Assembly: GCF_001641085.1 (NCBI RefSeq) | Contig: NZ_LXIE01000036.1 | Coordinates: forward strand, 1 to 41,279 | DNA length: 41,279 nt | Direction: 5' to 3' | Source of the DNA: Aequorivita soesokkakensis | GTDB taxonomy: Bacteria; Bacteroidota; Bacteroidia; Flavobacteriales; Flavobacteriaceae | Shown here: one piece after another, positions 16,034 to 24,642 of the stretch | Position numbering within the stretch: the stretch's first letter is position 1 | Layout of the letters: each line of letters opens with the position of its first letter | Program-made: the position numbers and the translations under genes | Notes under the pieces: generated by a model | Databases searched by the model: none | Told to the model about the DNA's origin: nothing | Seen by the model: only the letters and a program-made list of their open reading frames with translations

Positions 16034-16465
16034 TTACATTCTAATTTCCATCTCAATGGTTTCATTCCCAACCTCAAATTTTGCATCGCTCCACTGTGGA
16101 GGGCCGAAACTCATTATATTATTGGAAATTCCGTAAGGCTCCAGCGGCATTCCATTTACATCAAAATCCATTTGTTTGTTGCCATTTTTATCCTGAAACA
16201 ATGAAATGCCATAAGTTCCGGGGACTACATTTTCGAAAGTTGCAATGGCTTTTCCATCAACAATTTCGGCAATTGCTCTTTTCATTGGAGCGGCTTTTAA
16301 AAATATGTCTTCCGTATAAAGACCAACCAGCACGTTGCCTTCGTCACTAGTTACCGGAACCGTTACGGTTATGGTTGTTCCTTCGGAAGTTGAGGCCGTG
16401 TCGTTTTGGGCATTTACAAAATGTGTGAAAAATGTGATACCAATTAATGCGATGATTGTTTTCAT
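16034..16465 (-). CDS. DUF2141 secreted protein
   Basis: The 143-residue exported protein has a signal peptide ending VNAQ. The mature part is a beta-sandwich with the DUF2141 pattern: NVLVGLYTEDIFLKAAP, then FENVVPGTYGISLFQDKNGN, MDFDVNGMPLEPYGISN and SFGPPQWSDAKFEV. The family is widespread in Bacteroidota and other Gram-negatives, and its function is unknown. The ATG at 16465 is chosen because it begins the signal peptide. A TTG at 16501 would add twelve polar residues. It has its own terminator and sits upstream of oxyR on the same strand without being joined to it. Confidence 0.88.
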   Translation of the reverse strand: MKTIIALIGITFFTHFVNAQNDTASTSEGTTITVTVPVTSDEGNVLVGLYTEDIFLKAAPMKRAIAEIVDGKAIATFENVVPGTYGISLFQDKNGNKQMDFDVNGMPLEPYGISNNIMSFGPPQWSDAKFEVGNETIEMEIRM

Positions 16466-16568
16466 AAGAATACGTTTTAGTGTGTTTGAATTATGAATCA
16501 AATGTCCAAAAACTTCGCTTTTGAAAGAAAAAGCAATATCCCAACTGTCGAAATTTTATGCTGAAATG

Positions 16569-17903
16569 TTATAAAAGCCCTCTAGCCTTTATTTCCAAAT
16601 ACTTATTAATGGTGTTCACGGTGAGATTTTCCGGCGCGGTAAGTATGGATTGAATGCCGTATTTGTGAAGTTCGTTAACTATCAGTTTCTTTTCATAAAT
16701 GAATTTTTCGGCAATCGTCTTCTCAAAAACTTGATGGGTCGTGCTAGCTTTTTTATTCATAAAAGATTTCAACTCCGTATTTTCAAAAAAGATAACCACC
16801 AAAAGATGTGTCTTATTGATTGCCTGTAAATAGGGCAACTGACGATGCAAGGCATCCATAGTTTCAAAATTTGTGAATAGCAAAAGCAGGCTTCGTTGCT
16901 TGATGTGTCGCTTCACATCAACATACAAACGCGAAAAATCACTTTCCGAAAAGTCGGTTTCCACATTGTAAAGTGTTTCCAAAATTAAGTGCATTTGTGC
17001 ACTTCGCCTTTGCGCAATTACACGATCATCCACTTTTCTGGAAAAAGTGAACATTCCCGCTTTGTCGTGTTTTTTGAGGACTATGTTTGAAATAACAAGC
17101 GTAGCATTAATCGCATAATCCAGCAAACTCAATTGGTTGAAAGGCATTTTCATCACCCTTCCCTTATCAATCACGGCATAAACTGGCTGCGATTTTTCGT
17201 CCTGAAATTGGTTCACCATCAAGCTGCTTCGTTTCGCCGTGGCTTTCCAATTTATGTTCCGCACATCGTCGCCCGATGTGTAATCTTTTATTTGCTCAAA
17301 CTCCATTGTATGGCCGATTCTTCGGATTTTTTTAAGTCCGAAAAGCTTCAATCTATTGGTAAAAGCGAGGAAATCATATTTTTTAAGCTGAAGAAACGAA
17401 GGATAATTTGGCACCATCGCTTCCGCGGAAAACTGTTGTTTCCGGGCAATCAATCCCAAAATAGTTGATGAAAAAATATTCAGATTTCCGAAGTGATATT
17501 CCCCGCGCTCCGTTGGCCGGACTTGATATGTAAATTTCTTTTCATCGGAAGCATTCAAAATAGCTTCAATCTTAAAATCACGAATCTGCCATTGAATGGG
17601 CAATTCGTCGATAATCTTCACGGAAGTTTTAAACTGAAACCTATTTACAACCTTAATTTCAATGGAATTATCATCACCGTTGGAAAGTTTTTCGGGCAGT
17701 ATTCGCTGTGCCTGAATTCCAGTTTTATTTCGATATAATAAGAAAACATCAAAAACAAAAACTCCCAAAAGCAAATAAAACAAAAGCTTTGCCACGCCAA
17801 ACAGTTCCTGAAAGAAGTACGAAACCACAAACAGAATCGCAAGCGAGAACATCACGATGAAAAATCGCTTTTTTAAGTATAGGCTTTTAAGGAATTTCTT
17901 CAA
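16569..17903 (-). CDS. DUF58 domain membrane protein
   Basis: The 444-residue protein begins with two membrane spans (about 13-57), then a beta-rich region. The DUF58 signature follows near 215-240 with DYTSGDDVRNINWKATAKRSSLMV. A von Willebrand factor A-like fold fills the C-terminal half, including the segment with VIDKGRVM where the metal-site motif would lie. A canonical DxSxS MIDAS motif is not seen. DUF58 proteins are constant partners of MoxR ATPases, and the moxR gene precedes this one by 85 bp. It is the last gene of the six-gene operon. Confidence 0.88.
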   Translation of the reverse strand: MKKFLKSLYLKKRFFIVMFSLAILFVVSYFFQELFGVAKLLFYLLLGVFVFDVFLLYRNKTGIQAQRILPEKLSNGDDNSIEIKVVNRFQFKTSVKIIDELPIQWQIRDFKIEAILNASDEKKFTYQVRPTERGEYHFGNLNIFSSTILGLIARKQQFSAEAMVPNYPSFLQLKKYDFLAFTNRLKLFGLKKIRRIGHTMEFEQIKDYTSGDDVRNINWKATAKRSSLMVNQFQDEKSQPVYAVIDKGRVMKMPFNQLSLLDYAINATLVISNIVLKKHDKAGMFTFSRKVDDRVIAQRRSAQMHLILETLYNVETDFSESDFSRLYVDVKRHIKQRSLLLLFTNFETMDALHRQLPYLQAINKTHLLVVIFFENTELKSFMNKKASTTHQVFEKTIAEKFIYEKKLIVNELHKYGIQSILTAPENLTVNTINKYLEIKARGLL

Positions 17904-17988
17904 TTTAAAATTTTTTTCAAGTTTATTGTTTCTGGTTTCAAGTTTTAAAAATTATAATTTATTTTTTCTTCTCACTTTTCACTTCTCA
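17904..17988 (-). repeat. Degenerate short repeats between moxR and the DUF58 gene
   Basis: Read on the minus strand, the gap holds two groups of imperfect short repeats: GTGAGAAGTGAAAAGTGAG, then CTTGAAACCAGAAACAATAAA with CTTGAAA again. The TTTCAAGTTT unit occurs twice on the plus strand. It is the only sizeable gap in an otherwise overlapping operon. Similar purine-rich runs occur at five other gaps in this window. Confidence 0.5.
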
Positions 17989-18981
17989 CTATCTCGGAAT
18001 TTCAATAGTCTCAATAATCTGTTGCACCACTTTATCGGCTGTAATTCCTTCCATTTCGCGCTCTGGCGTGAGCATAATTCTGTGTCTTAAAACCGACGGA
18101 GCAATTTTTTTAATGTCATCCGGAGTTACAAAATCACGTCCATTCATTGCTGCCAAAGCTTTGGAAGCGTTCATAATTGCTAATGACGCACGTGGCGATG
18201 CGCCCAAAAATAGATTTGCATTTGTTCGCGTGTTATCTACAATTGCGGCGATGTATTTCAGCAAATTACTTTCAATAATTATTTGTTTAATGGTGTGCTG
18301 ATATTCCGCAATCTGTTTTGCGTTCAGCACTTGTGTCACGCTATCCAAAACGAAAGCATCCTTCCGGTGGTGTTCGTTTTCAAGAATGTGGATTTCCTCT
18401 TCCAAACTTGGATAAGGCACGTTTATTTTGAAAAGAAAACGGTCCAATTGCGCTTCGGGTAAAGCGTAAGTTCCTTCTTGTTCCACAGGGTTTTGTGTTG
18501 CGAAAACCAAAAATGGCGGTTGCATTTTATATTCGGTTCCGTCCATTGTTACTTGGCGCTCTTCCATTATTTCGAAAAGTGCAGCTTGCGTTTTTGCTGG
18601 CGCACGGTTTATTTCGTCAATCAAAACTATGTTTGAAAATACGGGACCTTGCTTGAATTCAAACTCGCTCGTTTTTACGTTGAAAATTGAAGTCCCCAAA
18701 ATATCGCTCGGCATTAAATCTGGCGTGAATTGGATTCTGCTGAAATCTACCGCCAATGTTTTTGCCAATAATTTTGCAGTCAACGTCTTCGCAACGCCGG
18801 GTACGCCTTCAATCAACGAATGGCCGTCTGTAAGTATTGAAATGATGAGCATTTCCAGCATATCGTGTTGCCCAACGATTACTTTCCCCAATTCGGCTTT
18901 TATTTTTTCAACAGCTTCCTGCAGATTTTTTAAATCTAAACGTGAATTGAATTCCAACGGATTTTCCTGTGTTTCTTCCAT
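17989..18981 (-). CDS. MoxR-family AAA+ ATPase
   Basis: The 330-residue ATPase is chaperone-like and probably acts on the DUF58 partner. Walker A is EGVPGVAKT (58-66) and Walker B IVLIDEINR (118-126). The sensor 1 region FATQNPVEQEGTYALPEAQLDRF is the hallmark of MoxR proteins, and the C-terminal lid contains GASPRASLAI. It is full length with all ATPase motifs intact. The DUF4350 gene ends only 4 bp upstream, and DUF58 follows. In Bacteroidota such clusters are linked to envelope or stress functions, but the substrate is unknown. Confidence 0.95.
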   Translation of the reverse strand: MEETQENPLEFNSRLDLKNLQEAVEKIKAELGKVIVGQHDMLEMLIISILTDGHSLIEGVPGVAKTLTAKLLAKTLAVDFSRIQFTPDLMPSDILGTSIFNVKTSEFEFKQGPVFSNIVLIDEINRAPAKTQAALFEIMEERQVTMDGTEYKMQPPFLVFATQNPVEQEGTYALPEAQLDRFLFKINVPYPSLEEEIHILENEHHRKDAFVLDSVTQVLNAKQIAEYQHTIKQIIIESNLLKYIAAIVDNTRTNANLFLGASPRASLAIMNASKALAAMNGRDFVTPDDIKKIAPSVLRHRIMLTPEREMEGITADKVVQQIIETIEIPR

Positions 18982-18985
18982 AATT

Positions 18986-20173
18986 TTATAATCTAAATAC
19001 TTCTATTTGTTTGTTCAGTTCCAGCAAATCGGCTTCGCTGTGAACAGATTTTTCTTTTAAATGTTTTATTAAATGCATCAATTTCTGCGTTTTTTCCAAA
19101 GTGTTACCACTTTTTAAAGCCAGTTTTTTTATGAAATCTTCTGTAATTTCAGTTGTATTTAAATAATATTTTGAGCGAAGTGTTTCCATAAAATAGGTGA
19201 TTTTCTTCGCAATAATATTGCTGTAATCTTTATGCTGAAAATACAGATCGCCAATTGTTTTCGTGAATTCCACCGAAGTATTTTCCAATGGTTCCATAAC
19301 TTCCACAATTCGTTGTTCGCGTTTTCCTTTGAAAAGTACAAAAATCAACAATCCGCCAATCAAAACATAATATGCCCAAGTGAGCGGCGCTTGGTCCAAA
19401 ACAAACCGCATGGGCGAAGTGACCACTTTTCGGCCTGATTTTAAATATTCATCCCAATAGATTTTATCGGCATCAATGTATGAAAGTACGTTGGCGGCGT
19501 ATTGTTCGTTGCCTTTTAGCAAATAATAATTTGAAAAAGCTTCGGGCAAGTTGTGCAATAAAAACTGTCCTTTTCCGAAGTTTACTTTCACATAATTCAA
19601 ATCTCCCAATACACTTTCGGCATTTTCATAATATCCCAGGGCCGTGGTTTTTAAGGTGTCAATTTCGTTAAATGAAGCTTTAAAAACCCCTTTTTTGAAA
19701 GCGGGAAGCGAATCCTGCTTTAGAGAAGGCGAGAAAAATTGAGGGCGAATTTCTTCTTCCAAAATATTGTAATTGGCCGTGGATTCGATGCCCAGGGAAT
19801 CCCGCAGAATGTAACCAATGCTACGGGAAGCGATAAATACTGTGTTTCCGTTTTCCACATATTTTAAAATTTTATCGGTCTGTCTTTCATCAAAGAATAT
19901 TTCGTCATTGATAAAAATATAGGCCGAATTTTGCGCATAGGTGCCATCCGTCAAAAACTCATAGGGATCTTTGTCAATTTTTTCGATTTTCACATTTTTG
20001 AAAAGGGAAGGTGCTTCCTCAAAAAGCACAAATCCGCCAAACGGAATTTTATCAGTAGAAATATAACTTGCACGCCAATCAATCGGTTTTGGACGCACAA
20101 GCTCTGTAATCACGATGCTTAGCAGCGCAATCCCAAAAATCCACAGTACTCTTTTTGAACGTTTATCCAGCAT
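18986..20173 (-). CDS. DUF4350 membrane protein
   Basis: The 395-residue protein has an N-terminal membrane anchor (about 8-26), an extracytoplasmic DUF4350 region (about 30-240, with KIPFGGFVLFEEAP and GNTVFIASRSIGYILRDS) resembling the GATase-like fold of ABC-transporter auxiliary proteins, a second membrane span near 262-283, and a cytoplasmic helical tail. No catalytic residues are evident. The start overlaps the end of the DUF4129 gene by 11 bp, and moxR begins 4 bp after its stop. It is therefore an integral part of the MoxR operon. Confidence 0.82.
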   Translation of the reverse strand: MLDKRSKRVLWIFGIALLSIVITELVRPKPIDWRASYISTDKIPFGGFVLFEEAPSLFKNVKIEKIDKDPYEFLTDGTYAQNSAYIFINDEIFFDERQTDKILKYVENGNTVFIASRSIGYILRDSLGIESTANYNILEEEIRPQFFSPSLKQDSLPAFKKGVFKASFNEIDTLKTTALGYYENAESVLGDLNYVKVNFGKGQFLLHNLPEAFSNYYLLKGNEQYAANVLSYIDADKIYWDEYLKSGRKVVTSPMRFVLDQAPLTWAYYVLIGGLLIFVLFKGKREQRIVEVMEPLENTSVEFTKTIGDLYFQHKDYSNIIAKKITYFMETLRSKYYLNTTEITEDFIKKLALKSGNTLEKTQKLMHLIKHLKEKSVHSEADLLELNKQIEVFRL

Positions 20174-20888
20174 TTTTTAGGTTTTGGTTCAGTCGTTCAA
20201 AATCTTTTTTGGCGTTTTCAAATCCTGCTTTGTCCAGCGCATATTCGCCGTACCAAATATTATCGTACAAATAGGAAGTTTTTTTGAAGTTCTCCTTCAA
20301 ACTTTCACTTGCAATTTCGCGGTAATAATCGCTATTTGTCTTTTCAAAATGCCAATCGATTATATTATTCAGCGATAGCAATTTCAGTGATTTTAGATAC
20401 ATATATCTAATAGCCAATCGGTAATTTTCTTCCTTTAGAGCATTTTTTATGTAGCTGTCCAAATCTACGTTTTCAATGTGTTCCTCTTGAATATTGAGCG
20501 GCGCGACCATTTTACTTTTTCTACTGAAAAATGACGAAGCATTATCGCCCACGAGCAGTTTCACCAAAATATAAACCGCAAAAATGATAAGCAACCCATA
20601 AATAATGAATTTGATAATTTGGTACATTTCGGGCGAAAGATTTATTCCGAAAATTTCCCCAAGCTTGCTGAAAAACCAATTGATTGCACGCCCCAGAAAA
20701 TTTTCTGCTTCGCCTTCCATAGCATCGTAATCAAAGTCGGTCCCAGAATATTTTTCGGATAAATTTTCCGAAAAATGCCTTTGAGCAACCTTGCTACTAT
20801 CAATTGAAACTGCAAGACTATCTTTCACATTTGCAGTTGCAAAAAAAGTATTCAATAGGAAAAATGATATGAAAAGAAATCTATTCAC
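20163..20888 (-). CDS. DUF4129 domain membrane protein
   Basis: I place the start at a GTG (20888) inside GTGAATAG, which overlaps the stop of the upstream gene by 8 bp. From there the 241-residue product begins with a clean signal peptide, NRFLFISFFLLNTFFATA. A longer version from an ATG at 20927 would overlap the upstream gene by 47 bp and bury the signal in polar sequence. A periplasmic segment is followed by one membrane span near residues 95-115. The C-terminal cytoplasmic DUF4129 domain contains NYRLAIRYMYLKSLKLL and YDNIWYGEYALDKAGF. DUF4129 is often found with transglutaminase-like or MoxR genes. It is coupled to both neighbours. Confidence 0.8.
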   Translation of the reverse strand: MNRFLFISFFLLNTFFATANVKDSLAVSIDSSKVAQRHFSENLSEKYSGTDFDYDAMEGEAENFLGRAINWFFSKLGEIFGINLSPEMYQIIKFIIYGLLIIFAVYILVKLLVGDNASSFFSRKSKMVAPLNIQEEHIENVDLDSYIKNALKEENYRLAIRYMYLKSLKLLSLNNIIDWHFEKTNSDYYREIASESLKENFKKTSYLYDNIWYGEYALDKAGFENAKKDFERLNQNLKNAG

Positions 20889-21807
20889 CCGCACCAATAT
20901 TATCAATTCGTTCACGCGTGGCTTCATTATACGTTTCCTCGTGAAGGGAATAATAGAGAATTCCGTTCGCAAACTGCGAGAGGGATTGGTTTAGGGTGTA
21001 AAGTATCAATAATACCGAAACGGCAAGCGTCCAAACCACGTTTGCTACTGGTGAATTGGCGAGATCAACCCCTGTTTCCAAAGAATGGAAGGCGTAAATA
21101 CCTATTAAAATTCCCGGAACCATTAAAACGACCATCATTAAAATTCCGAGGAGCATCCCGATTACAAGATTTGAAAGCACACTTTTCCAAAAGAACTTTC
21201 TCATCAACTTCCAACCTTCCCCAAATGCGTCGGTTACCTCTTTATTATCGTTTATCATTGCCATAAATGAAAGACCCATCCAACTCATATAAGCCAAAAG
21301 AATTATATAATATGCAATGCTACCCAATAGTGGTATAAAAGAGATAACCACGCCAATAATCATAATCACAACATACATAAACATTGCTAAAATGATGAAT
21401 AGGACTATTTTTCCGAGGTTTTGTTTAACAACATCCCAGACTTTTCTTTTTTCTACAGCTTCGCCTTTATTTTTTTCATATTGAATCATATAAACTGCCG
21501 CAAGACTATAATTTAGCACTGCCGTAATAATAAAAAGAATTAAGAAACCTACGGCGCCGGCAATAAAATAGGCTTCGTAATTTGAATTATCTGCTTCTAT
21601 TCCATAAACTGGAGTGTTTACAAAACTACCGACGAAACCAGTTACCAAAAGATAACTTACCCCCAAAAAACCGAGAATAAAAAGACCGTTATAGCTTATG
21701 AAAATATTTAAAAAAGGCTTAAGATTCTTTTTGAAAAACTCAAAATAGGTTGTGATTATTTCGCCTATATCGCGTTGTTGTTTAAGCGGTATATGTTTGT
21801 GTTGCAT
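20881..21807 (-). CDS. Polytopic membrane protein of the MoxR operon
   Basis: The 308-residue protein has six or seven hydrophobic spans and a cytoplasmic N-terminus (QRDIGEIITTYFEFFKKNLKPF). This opening and the overall layout resemble the membrane domain family related to glycerophosphodiester phosphodiesterase membrane regions, but no phosphodiesterase domain is present. It starts 26 bp before the end of the SpoIIM-like gene and ends overlapping the DUF4129 gene, so all three are translationally coupled. Its role in the complex is unknown; a channel or scaffold is possible. Confidence 0.75.
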   Translation of the reverse strand: MQHKHIPLKQQRDIGEIITTYFEFFKKNLKPFLNIFISYNGLFILGFLGVSYLLVTGFVGSFVNTPVYGIEADNSNYEAYFIAGAVGFLILFIITAVLNYSLAAVYMIQYEKNKGEAVEKRKVWDVVKQNLGKIVLFIILAMFMYVVIMIIGVVISFIPLLGSIAYYIILLAYMSWMGLSFMAMINDNKEVTDAFGEGWKLMRKFFWKSVLSNLVIGMLLGILMMVVLMVPGILIGIYAFHSLETGVDLANSPVANVVWTLAVSVLLILYTLNQSLSQFANGILYYSLHEETYNEATRERIDNIGAGE

Positions 21808-22756
21808 GCTTTTTGTTGAGGATAATTGGATAAATAACGTAATAAAAAATAATAAGTGCCAAGGAACTAAAAATAATAGTCATTGCCAACCAAACCGGCA
21901 TATTGCTGTAACGGGTTATGAATCCTTCAATAAAGCCAGCAATGATGAAAAAAGGAATTGTACTAACCACAATTTTAAGGCCGTCCTTTGCGCCTTTTAA
22001 AAATGAAATTTTCCGTGAATATGTTTTTGGGAAAAGAATGCTGTTGCCCATCACCATTCCTGCACAACCAGCAATTACGATTACTGAAATTTCAATAGTT
22101 CCGTGCAGCCAAATGCTTTTTGAAGCTTCAAAAAGCAAATCGCGATTATAGAAAAACGTAAAAAATGCCCCGAGCATCACACCATTGCTGAAAAGCAAAT
22201 AAGCTGTTCCCAAAGAAGTAATCACTCCGAAAGCGTAGGCCAAAAATGCCACGCGAATGTTGTTAATCGTGATTCCGAGAAAAGTGCCGATCTCGCTGCC
22301 GCTTTTGTAAATAGCGGTTGGGTCGCCTTTGTCAATATTGTTTAAGGTTTCGTTTACGTAGCCATCTCCCAAAATCAACCGAACGAAAGAGTCATCATTC
22401 AGTGCTGAAATTGCCCCAATTGCGGTTGCTACGGCAAATATTAAAAACGAAAAAAGCAAAATGCGCTGATGCTGACGAAAAAAAAGCGGAAATTCATATT
22501 TCCAAAAACTTACGATTCTATTTTTCGACTCTTTTTTGTTTTTATAAATCTTTTGGTGCGCCTGCGAAGCCAACGAATTTAAATACTGAAGCGCCTTGCT
22601 GTCAGGATAATAGGTTTGCGCATAGGCAAGATCATTGGTAAGTTGGATGTAATGGTCGGCAAGCTGGTCTGGACTTATTTTTGAATTAAGTGTGATTGCC
22701 TTTTCAAAAGCAATCCATTTTTCCTTATTTTGCTTGACGAATGCTGCTTCGCGCAT
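21782..22756 (-). CDS. SpoIIM-like (stage II sporulation protein M family) membrane protein
   Basis: The 324-residue protein has a cytoplasmic N-terminal helical region (1-95), then about five membrane spans. Family-like stretches are the polar-hydrophobic NNIRVAFLAYAFGVITSLG and the segment WLHGTIEISVIVIAGCAG with conserved histidine and glutamate. Non-sporulating Bacteroidota carry this family next to MoxR and DUF58 genes, so the name reflects homology only. It is the first gene of the operon and has a convincing promoter at 22773-22803. It is divergent from the RDD gene, whose ATG lies 39 bp away. Confidence 0.85.
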   Translation of the reverse strand: MREAAFVKQNKEKWIAFEKAITLNSKISPDQLADHYIQLTNDLAYAQTYYPDSKALQYLNSLASQAHQKIYKNKKESKNRIVSFWKYEFPLFFRQHQRILLFSFLIFAVATAIGAISALNDDSFVRLILGDGYVNETLNNIDKGDPTAIYKSGSEIGTFLGITINNIRVAFLAYAFGVITSLGTAYLLFSNGVMLGAFFTFFYNRDLLFEASKSIWLHGTIEISVIVIAGCAGMVMGNSILFPKTYSRKISFLKGAKDGLKIVVSTIPFFIIAGFIEGFITRYSNMPVWLAMTIIFSSLALIIFYYVIYPIILNKKHATQTYTA

Positions 22757-22772
22757 CTGTTGAAATTTTCGA

Positions 22773-22803
22773 TAAATATAACCACTTGCTTTTACATGGC
22801 AAA
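22773..22803 (-). promoter_or_regulatory. Promoter of the MoxR operon
   Basis: On the minus strand TTTG (22800-22803), a 19-bp spacer and TATATTTA (22773-22780) fit the Bacteroidota promoter with one mismatch in the -7 box. The -33 element overlaps the first codons of the divergent RDD gene, so the two genes may influence each other's transcription. Confidence 0.5.
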
Positions 22804-23521
22804 CTTAGAAATCAATACAACCCAAAACGTAAACCTAGACTATAAAATAGTTAGTGTAGGCGAACGTATTCTAGCTTTTTTAATAGACCTATTTCTGTTT
22901 TTCGTGTATTTCTATATTGTTGAATTAGCCACGGAAGCAATGAATATGGCTTTTAGCGACAACTGGGCCGTTTTCGGCCTACAACAATTAATGCTAGTGC
23001 CGGTAATGTTTTATTCGCTTTACATGCACATACTTTTCAACGGAAGAACGGTAGGGAAGATGGCGATGAAAACGCGTGTTGTTAAGGTTGATGGAAGCCC
23101 AGCACGGTGGAGCGATTATATGGTTTTGTGGATGCTTCGTTTAGTTGATATTTGGATCTTTTTGGGATCGATCGGATTACTTTCCATTATTTTTTCTGAA
23201 AAAAGACAGCGGGTTGGTGATCACGCCGCTGGAACTGTAGTGATAAGCACAAAAAATAAAGTGAAAATAAGCCACACCATTTTAGAAGAAATAGCAGACG
23301 ATTATCAACCGAAGTTTTTGAATGTGATTAAACTGAGCGACAAAGATGCCAGACTTATAAAAGAAACTTATCTTATCGCAATAAAATCAAATGATTTCAA
23401 AACATTACATACACTTCGGAAGAAAGTGGAAAGTGTTTTGGAAACTTCTTCAGATTTATATGATAAACAATATATAGACACCGTTTTGCGCGATTATAAC
23501 CATTTTACACAGAACATGTGA
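22796..23521 (+). CDS. RDD family membrane protein
   Basis: The 241-residue protein has the RDD layout: GERILAFLIDLFLFFVYFY as the first span, a second hydrophobic block, then NGRTVGKMAMKTRVVKVDG, the family's conserved loop, and a third span near WIFLGSIGLL. The last 80 residues are cytoplasmic and helical (LSDKDARLIKETYL onward). RDD proteins are thought to be transporters or exchangers. The ATG at 22796 is preferred over a longer reading from 22730, which would run through the promoter. It overlaps the TRIC gene by 4 bp. It faces the MoxR operon, an arrangement I recall from related genomes. Confidence 0.88.
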   Translation: MANLEINTTQNVNLDYKIVSVGERILAFLIDLFLFFVYFYIVELATEAMNMAFSDNWAVFGLQQLMLVPVMFYSLYMHILFNGRTVGKMAMKTRVVKVDGSPARWSDYMVLWMLRLVDIWIFLGSIGLLSIIFSEKRQRVGDHAAGTVVISTKNKVKISHTILEEIADDYQPKFLNVIKLSDKDARLIKETYLIAIKSNDFKTLHTLRKKVESVLETSSDLYDKQYIDTVLRDYNHFTQNM

Positions 23522-24144
23522 AGCTAATTTTAATCATAGATATTCTGGGAACCATCGCGTTCGCCATTTCAGGAGTGCTTACCGCGCTCAACAAACGTTT
23601 GGATCCATTCGGGATATTAATCATTGCTTTCGTAACGGCAGTTGGTGGTGGAACATTACGCGACATTCTCATTGACGCAAACGTAGCCTGGATGCGCAAT
23701 CTCACGTTTGTATATGTAATTTTCGGTTCTACCATTTTTGCGGTAATTTTCAGAAAAAGGCTTGGCTATATTCGCCGTTCCTTATTTTTATTTGATACCA
23801 TTGGAATTGCGCTTTATACAATAGTTGGCGTGGAAAAGGGGATTGCAGCAGGTTTTCATCCTATAATTTGCGTGGCTTTGGGAACAATGACTGCTTGCTT
23901 CGGCGGTGTGCTTCGCGATATTCTTTGCAATGAAATCCCGATTATTTTCAGAAAGGAAATTTATGCCACGGCTTGTATTTTGGGAGCTTCGGCGTATTTC
24001 TTATTGCACAATACTCCAATTTCTGAAGATTTTATCGTGATTATTTCGGGTTCTATTGTGATTATAGTTCGGTTGTTGGCGGTATATTTTAATCTTTCGT
24101 TGCCGAGTATTTATAGGAAGGAAGTTGATGAGACTATGAGTTGA
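23518..24144 (+). CDS. TRIC-family cation channel (UPF0126)
   Basis: The 208-residue membrane protein is made of two similar UPF0126 halves, each with three spans and a glycine-rich kink: GILIIAFVTAVGGGTLRDIL in the first half and GVLRDILCNEIPIIF in the second. Bacterial TRIC homologues are trimeric cation channels. The start is a GTG within GTGA, overlapping the RDD stop by 4 bp, which implies coupled translation with the RDD protein. Conserved glycines and the RDIL motif are present in both halves. Confidence 0.9.
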   Translation: MKLILIIDILGTIAFAISGVLTALNKRLDPFGILIIAFVTAVGGGTLRDILIDANVAWMRNLTFVYVIFGSTIFAVIFRKRLGYIRRSLFLFDTIGIALYTIVGVEKGIAAGFHPIICVALGTMTACFGGVLRDILCNEIPIIFRKEIYATACILGASAYFLLHNTPISEDFIVIISGSIVIIVRLLAVYFNLSLPSIYRKEVDETMS

Positions 24145-24176
24145 AGAAACGAAAATATACTTTATTCCACTTTAAT

Positions 24177-24599
24177 TTATTCTTTAGACCATCTTATACC
24201 ACTGTATTTCTCGCTCAAAAGCAGATTGTTTTTACTGTGAAAAAAAACTCTAAAAAAATAAATGATTAATAAAAATAAAAATCTATCTAACATAATTAAG
24301 ATTGAATAAATTACAAATGCTTTATTCAATTTTTTATGATTTTTATAGGTTATTGAAACTTTAAAAAGTTTCATACCTAATGTCCTATTAAAAAAAAATT
24401 CTGATAGTGTAAAAAAAATAAAATAAATAAAAAATAGAAATAGCCAAGGAAAATCTCTAGCAAGATCAAGTTGAAAATAAATAGTATATTCCAATAGAGA
24501 GATTAACAAACCAAAGATTGCAAAGTCTACGAAAAGAATAGTCAGCTTTAATTTAATTGATACTACTTTAATAGCGCTTTTATCTTTTCCTATTGACAT
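24177..24599 (-). CDS. Small RDD-like membrane protein, AT-rich
   Basis: The 140-residue, very hydrophobic protein has three or four spans. The stretch NRTLGMKLFKVSITYKN matches the RDD loop seen in the gene at 22796, so it is probably a short RDD-family member. Its DNA is clearly more AT-rich than the neighbours, with long A and T runs. Codon use also differs (mostly TTT, ATT, AAA, AAT), which suggests separate origin or relaxed constraint. It converges on the TRIC gene 32 bp away and stands downstream of nothing obvious. Function is unknown. Confidence 0.7.
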   Translation of the reverse strand: MSIGKDKSAIKVVSIKLKLTILFVDFAIFGLLISLLEYTIYFQLDLARDFPWLFLFFIYFIFFTLSEFFFNRTLGMKLFKVSITYKNHKKLNKAFVIYSILIMLDRFLFLLIIYFFRVFFHSKNNLLLSEKYSGIRWSKE

Positions 24600-24642
24600 A
24601 TTAGTAGATTTTATTTTTCACTTTTTTTAAAAAGAAGAGATT

